A stretch of 64,000 nucleotides of DNA from JAFGCY01 sp964609245 (GTDB lineage: Bacteria; 4484-113; JAFGCY01). This document shows positions 61,100 to 64,000 of this stretch, piece after piece. The stretch's first letter is position 1, and every line of letters starts with the position of its first letter. Below the pieces are notes generated by a model, which worked only from the letters and a program-made list of their open reading frames with translations, did no database searches and was not told where the DNA came from. The position numbers and the translations under genes were made by a program. The DNA is taken from the NCBI GenBank assembly GCA_964609245.1, contig CAZSSB010000001.1:90099-154098 (forward strand). Direction: 5' to 3'.

Positions 61100-61369
61100 A
61101 TGACGATGGACCCGGAGGTGAAGACTGGGATCATTGAGCGATTCCAGTTAAACCCCAAGGATACGGGATCGGTGGAAGTGCAGATCGCGCTGCTGACTCA
61201 GCGCATCCAGGAACTGAACGAGCACCTCAACGAGCACAAGAAGGACCGGCATTCCCGCCGGGGCTTGCTGCTGATGGTCGGCAAACGCCGCAAGTTCCTC
61301 AACTATCTGCGCACCAGAGACTATTCCAAGTATCAAGAAGTTATCTCGGCACTGGGCCTGCGCAAGTAA
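61100..61369 (+). CDS. rpsO: 30S ribosomal protein S15
   Basis: The 89-residue protein has the S15 pattern (IIERFQLNPKDTGSVEVQIA, HLNEHKKDRHSRRGLLLMVG, RRKFLNYLRTRDYSKYQEV). It binds 16S rRNA early in 30S assembly. ATG at 61100 follows GGAGG and gives exactly the usual length; the longer frame is rejected. It is followed by pnp, a widely conserved pair. Confidence 0.98.
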   Translation: MTMDPEVKTGIIERFQLNPKDTGSVEVQIALLTQRIQELNEHLNEHKKDRHSRRGLLLMVGKRRKFLNYLRTRDYSKYQEVISALGLRK

Positions 61370-61462
61370 GCCTGGTCGTGCCATCTGCTTCCGACCTGAT
61401 GCGCCCTTTCCACTGCCGCGTGCCGGATGGGCACGCTTGAAACCAAAGCTAAGAGGCGCAAA

Positions 61463-63730
61463 GTGGAACATTTCAGTACCGAATTCACCTGTGGTGAAAC
61501 CAGCTTCCGCGTCGAGACCGGCCTGATTGCCAAACAGGCGGGCGGCGCGGTGATGATCTACAAGGACGGCCTGGCGCTGCTGTGCTGCGCCACGGCCACC
61601 CGTGAGCCGCGGGAAGGCATCGATTTCTTCCCGCTGATGTGCGACTTCGAAGAGCGGTTCTACGCCGCGGGCAAGTTCCCCGGCGGGTTCATCAAGCGCG
61701 AGGGGCGGCCCAGCGAAAACGCCGTGCTGACCGCGCGCAAGGTCGACCGCACTATGCGGCCGATGTTCCCCGACGACTTCCGCAACGAAGTCCAGATCAT
61801 CGTGACCGCGATGAGCCAGGACAACGTCCAGGTGCCCGATATCTACGCGATCGTCGGCTCCAGTCTGGCGCTGGCCCTGAGCAACATCCCCTGGCGCAAC
61901 CCGATCGCCGCGGTGCGCGTGGGCTACGTCGACGGCGAGTACGTGATCAACCCGACCTTCGAGCAGCTTGAGGAGAGCCAGATGGACCTGCTGGTCAGCG
62001 GCACTCGCAATCGGGTCAACATGATCGAGGACGAGAGCCAGGAGGTGCCGGTCGAGATCGTGGCCGAGGGCATCCGCCGCGGCCACGAGGAGATCAAGCG
62101 CCTGGTCGACCAGATCGAGCAGTTCGCCGAGGGGCGCTCGCGCCCCGAGATGGACTACACGCCGGCGCCGGATCTGGAGGACGAACTGAAGCGCCGCATC
62201 GAGGCGCTGGCTCAGCCGCGGATCGAGCGGATGCTGCCCGCCGACAGCAAGGAAGACCTGTTCGGGATGCTCGACGATCTCAAGCGCGACGTCGCCGAGG
62301 AGCTGACGGCCGCGGACGAGGAGCTGGACCCGGTGGTGGTCAAGCGCTACGTGGGCAAGCTGGTCAAGCAGCACGCCCGCAAGCTGACGATGCAGGGCAC
62401 CCGCGTGGACGGCCGGCCGGTCGGCGAGATCCGGCCGATTGAGGGCCTCGTCGACATCCTGCCGCGGGTGCATGGCAGTGCGATGTTCAGCCGCGGCCAG
62501 ACCCAGGTGGTCAGCAACGTGACGCTGGGCAGCGGCGGCGACCGCCAGCGGATCGACACCGTCAACTTCGACGAAAGCAAGCGCTACACGCACCACTACA
62601 ACTTCCCGCCCTACAGCGTCGGCGAGGTGCGCTTCATGCGCGGGGCCAGCCGCCGCGAGATCGGCCACGGCGCCCTGGCGGAGAAGGCCGTCGAACCGGT
62701 GCTGCCCGATGAGGAGACCTTCCCCTACACCATCCGCGTGGTCAGCGAGGTCACGGAGAGCAACGCCTCGAGCAGCATGGCCAGCACCTGCGGCTCGTCC
62801 ATGGCGCTGATGGCGGCCGGCGTGCCGATCAAGCAGCCGGTCGGCGGGATCAGCATCGGCCTGGTGACCGAGGGCGACGACTACAAGCTGCTGATGGACC
62901 TCTCGGGTTTCGAGGACTTCAATGGCGACATGGACTTCAAGGTCACGGGCACCAGGGACGGCGTGACCGCCATCCAGCTGGACGTCAAGATCGAGGGCCT
63001 GACGGTGGCGATGGTCGAGGAGACGCTCAAGCTGGCCTACCAGGGCTACTGCACGGTGATCGACCAGATGAGCCAGGTCATCCCGGCCCCCCGCGAGGAG
63101 ATCAGCGAGTTCGCGCCCAAGCTGGAGATGCTGCAGATCGACGTCGATCAGATCGGCCTCGTCATCGGCCCCTCCGGCAAGCACATCAAGAAGATCTGCG
63201 CCGACACCGGCGCCGAGGTGGACATCGACGAGGACGGCCGGGTCTTCGTCAGCGGCACCGATCACGAGGGCGTGATGAAGGCGCTGGACATCATCCGCGC
63301 GATGACCACCGAGATCGAGACCGGCGGCGAGTTCAACGGCAAGGTGGTGCGGATCATGCCCTTCGGCGCGTTCGTTGAGCTGGTGCCGGGCCGCGATGGC
63401 TTCCTGCACATCAGCAACGTCGCCGAGCGCCGCATCGACAAGGTCGAGGATGTGCTGGACATGGGCGACATCATTCCGGTTCGGGTCGAGGAAGTCGACG
63501 ACCAGGGCAAGATCAGCCTGATCCGTACAGACATCGACTACGGCAACCGTCCTCCGCGACCGGAGCGGCGCCCGGGCGGCGACAACAGGCGGCGTGACGG
63601 CCGCGACGGCCGGGGCGGCCGTGACCGTGGGGGTCGCAGTGACCGGGGTGGTCGTGGCGACCGCAGCCGTAGTGACCGCGGCGACCGCAGCCGCAGCGGC
63701 GGTGACCGGGACCGCGGGGGTCGACGCTAG
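61463..63730 (+). CDS. pnp: polyribonucleotide nucleotidyltransferase (PNPase)
   Basis: About 755 residues with two RNase PH domains (VEHFSTEFTCGETSFRVETG; SRGQTQVVSNVTLGSGG; SMASTCGSSMALMAAGVPIK), a KH domain (GLVIGPSGKHIKKICADTGA, about 560) and an S1 domain (GKVVRIMPFGAFVELVPGRD). It degrades RNA 3'-5' with phosphate. GTG at 61463 is preferred for the AAGAGG site and matches the conserved start; ATG at 61427 would add 12 residues. The last 60 residues are an Arg/Gly/Asp/Ser-rich tail (GGRDRGGRSDRGGRGDR), unlike the usual short end. Confidence 0.96.
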   Translation: MEHFSTEFTCGETSFRVETGLIAKQAGGAVMIYKDGLALLCCATATREPREGIDFFPLMCDFEERFYAAGKFPGGFIKREGRPSENAVLTARKVDRTMRPMFPDDFRNEVQIIVTAMSQDNVQVPDIYAIVGSSLALALSNIPWRNPIAAVRVGYVDGEYVINPTFEQLEESQMDLLVSGTRNRVNMIEDESQEVPVEIVAEGIRRGHEEIKRLVDQIEQFAEGRSRPEMDYTPAPDLEDELKRRIEALAQPRIERMLPADSKEDLFGMLDDLKRDVAEELTAADEELDPVVVKRYVGKLVKQHARKLTMQGTRVDGRPVGEIRPIEGLVDILPRVHGSAMFSRGQTQVVSNVTLGSGGDRQRIDTVNFDESKRYTHHYNFPPYSVGEVRFMRGASRREIGHGALAEKAVEPVLPDEETFPYTIRVVSEVTESNASSSMASTCGSSMALMAAGVPIKQPVGGISIGLVTEGDDYKLLMDLSGFEDFNGDMDFKVTGTRDGVTAIQLDVKIEGLTVAMVEETLKLAYQGYCTVIDQMSQVIPAPREEISEFAPKLEMLQIDVDQIGLVIGPSGKHIKKICADTGAEVDIDEDGRVFVSGTDHEGVMKALDIIRAMTTEIETGGEFNGKVVRIMPFGAFVELVPGRDGFLHISNVAERRIDKVEDVLDMGDIIPVRVEEVDDQGKISLIRTDIDYGNRPPRPERRPGGDNRRRDGRDGRGGRDRGGRSDRGGRGDRSRSDRGDRSRSGGDRDRGGRR

Positions 63731-63777
63731 GCTGGTCAGGGATCAGGCAACAGGATTCAGGCGTCAAGCTTCGGTGG

Positions 63778-63796
63778 CGCGGGCGTCACGCCCGCG
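63778..63796. repeat. GC palindrome 1 after pnp
   Basis: CGCGGGC-GTCAC-GCCCGCG forms a 7-bp stem. It is the first of three palindromes in about 100 bases. Confidence 0.5.
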
Positions 63797-63824
63797 ATCC
63801 GTTGGAGGTCCGAAGTCCGGTAGC

Positions 63825-63843
63825 GGCGGGTCCCCGACCCGCC
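63825..63843. repeat. GC palindrome 2 after pnp
   Basis: GGCGGGTC-CCC-GACCCGCC forms a perfect 8-bp stem. Confidence 0.5.
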
Positions 63844-63858
63844 GACCGGTTCAAATGT

Positions 63859-63879
63859 CCAGGGGTCGGGGACCCCTGG
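63859..63879. terminator. GC palindrome 3, terminator-like for the minus-strand gene
   Basis: CCAGGGG-TCGGGGA-CCCCTGG forms a 7-bp stem directly after the minus-strand stop. On that strand it is followed by ACATTTG, a weak T-tract. Confidence 0.5.
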
Positions 63880-64000
63880 CTAGCCGGTGTCGGGTGGGCG
63901 GCCAGCGCCGGCACCGGACGCCGCCTCCGCCAGCCCCTCCAGCTGGCCGGGCTTGATCGCGCCGATCCGCCGCAGCTCGGCGTCGATCTCCGGCGTGCGC
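63880..64000 (-). CDS. C-terminal end of an unknown protein, partial at right edge
   Basis: The last 39 codons of a minus-strand gene read RTPEIDAELRRIGAIKPGQL, then EGLAEAASGAGAG, ending PPDTG. The start lies outside the window. The tail resembles the fragment at 3590-3771. No family can be assigned from so little. It is convergent with pnp. Confidence 0.5.
   Translation of the reverse strand, partial: RTPEIDAELRRIGAIKPGQLEGLAEAASGAGAGRPPDTG

Noticed and set aside
61148..63409. Minus-strand open frame antisense to pnp
   Set aside because: PNPase domains are unmistakable on the plus strand, and the antisense product is low-complexity.
63845..63862. GGTTCAAAT resembling a tRNA T-arm
   Set aside because: No acceptor, D- or anticodon stem can be drawn around it, and the flanking palindromes explain the pairing.
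1..64000. CRISPR arrays, rRNA, tRNA, insertion sequences and phage genes
   Set aside because: No regularly spaced repeat, transposase, integrase, capsid or RNA gene signature was found anywhere in the window.

Overview
The window is about 64 kb of GC-rich DNA from a motile bacterium with an outer membrane. The evidence is a flagellar hook operon (MotE-like, FliK, FlgD, TIGR02530-type protein, FlgE), a predicted outer-membrane beta-barrel protein, and many lipobox (L-x-x-C) lipoproteins. Housekeeping genes (rpsO-pnp, rpmF-acpP, purM, recO, perR-katG) show it is a chromosome. No RNA gene, insertion sequence, phage or CRISPR array was seen. I cannot name the phylum from sequence alone. The dockerin-rich lipoproteins and the mixture of Firmicutes-like hook-operon order with a diderm envelope suggest a poorly sampled, uncultured lineage.

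Layout. Positions 1-1000 hold a short, lower-GC pair of secreted-protein genes; the second has an in-frame TGA. From 1.3 to 18.3 kb lies a lipoprotein island: an acyl-CoA dehydrogenase, two gene remnants, and a series of large lipoproteins carrying dockerin-like calcium loops, Fn3-like and PKD domains and propeller-like repeats. A MocR-type regulator is directly coupled to one of them. From 18.4 to 27.9 kb come perR-katG, an orphan phosphonate-type ABC pair (phnC-phnE), a NapH-like polyferredoxin protein flanked by two DUF2007-like proteins, a lipoprotein combining dockerin-like and cohesin-like domains, and recO. From 27.9 to 34.5 kb an operon encodes a degenerate protein kinase, an 1800-residue TPR-like protein and a small coiled-coil protein. 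From 34.8 to 41.2 kb is the hook operon. From 41.3 to 48.2 kb are purM, an aminotransferase, two small carboxypeptidase-regulatory-like lipoproteins, an orphan MacB-type permease, thpR, a secreted propeller protein, acpP and rpmF. From 48.4 to 58.4 kb a signalling and envelope cluster encodes a beta-barrel protein, a FecR/cohesin-like secreted protein, a CHASE2 adenylate cyclase, an HDOD protein, two secreted proteins and an HD-GYP protein. The right end holds a gamma-glutamylcyclotransferase-like protein, a secreted protein, a membrane-anchored OB-fold protein, rpsO and pnp, and the tail of a minus-strand gene.

How they fit. The most interesting theme is a possible extracellular cohesin-dockerin assembly. 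At least five lipoproteins carry the paired motif G-D-Y-N-x-D-G...D-(L/I)-T-P-(I/V/L)-G. Cohesin-like beta-sandwiches occur at the C-terminus of the 25.3-26.9 kb lipoprotein and of the FecR-domain protein at 50.3-52.2 kb. The latter is followed at once by a CHASE2-cyclase, so surface state may be linked to cAMP. No glycoside hydrolase was seen, so this would not be a classical cellulosome. Two of the lipoprotein genes share a near-identical promoter and leader block, suggesting gene duplication with common control.
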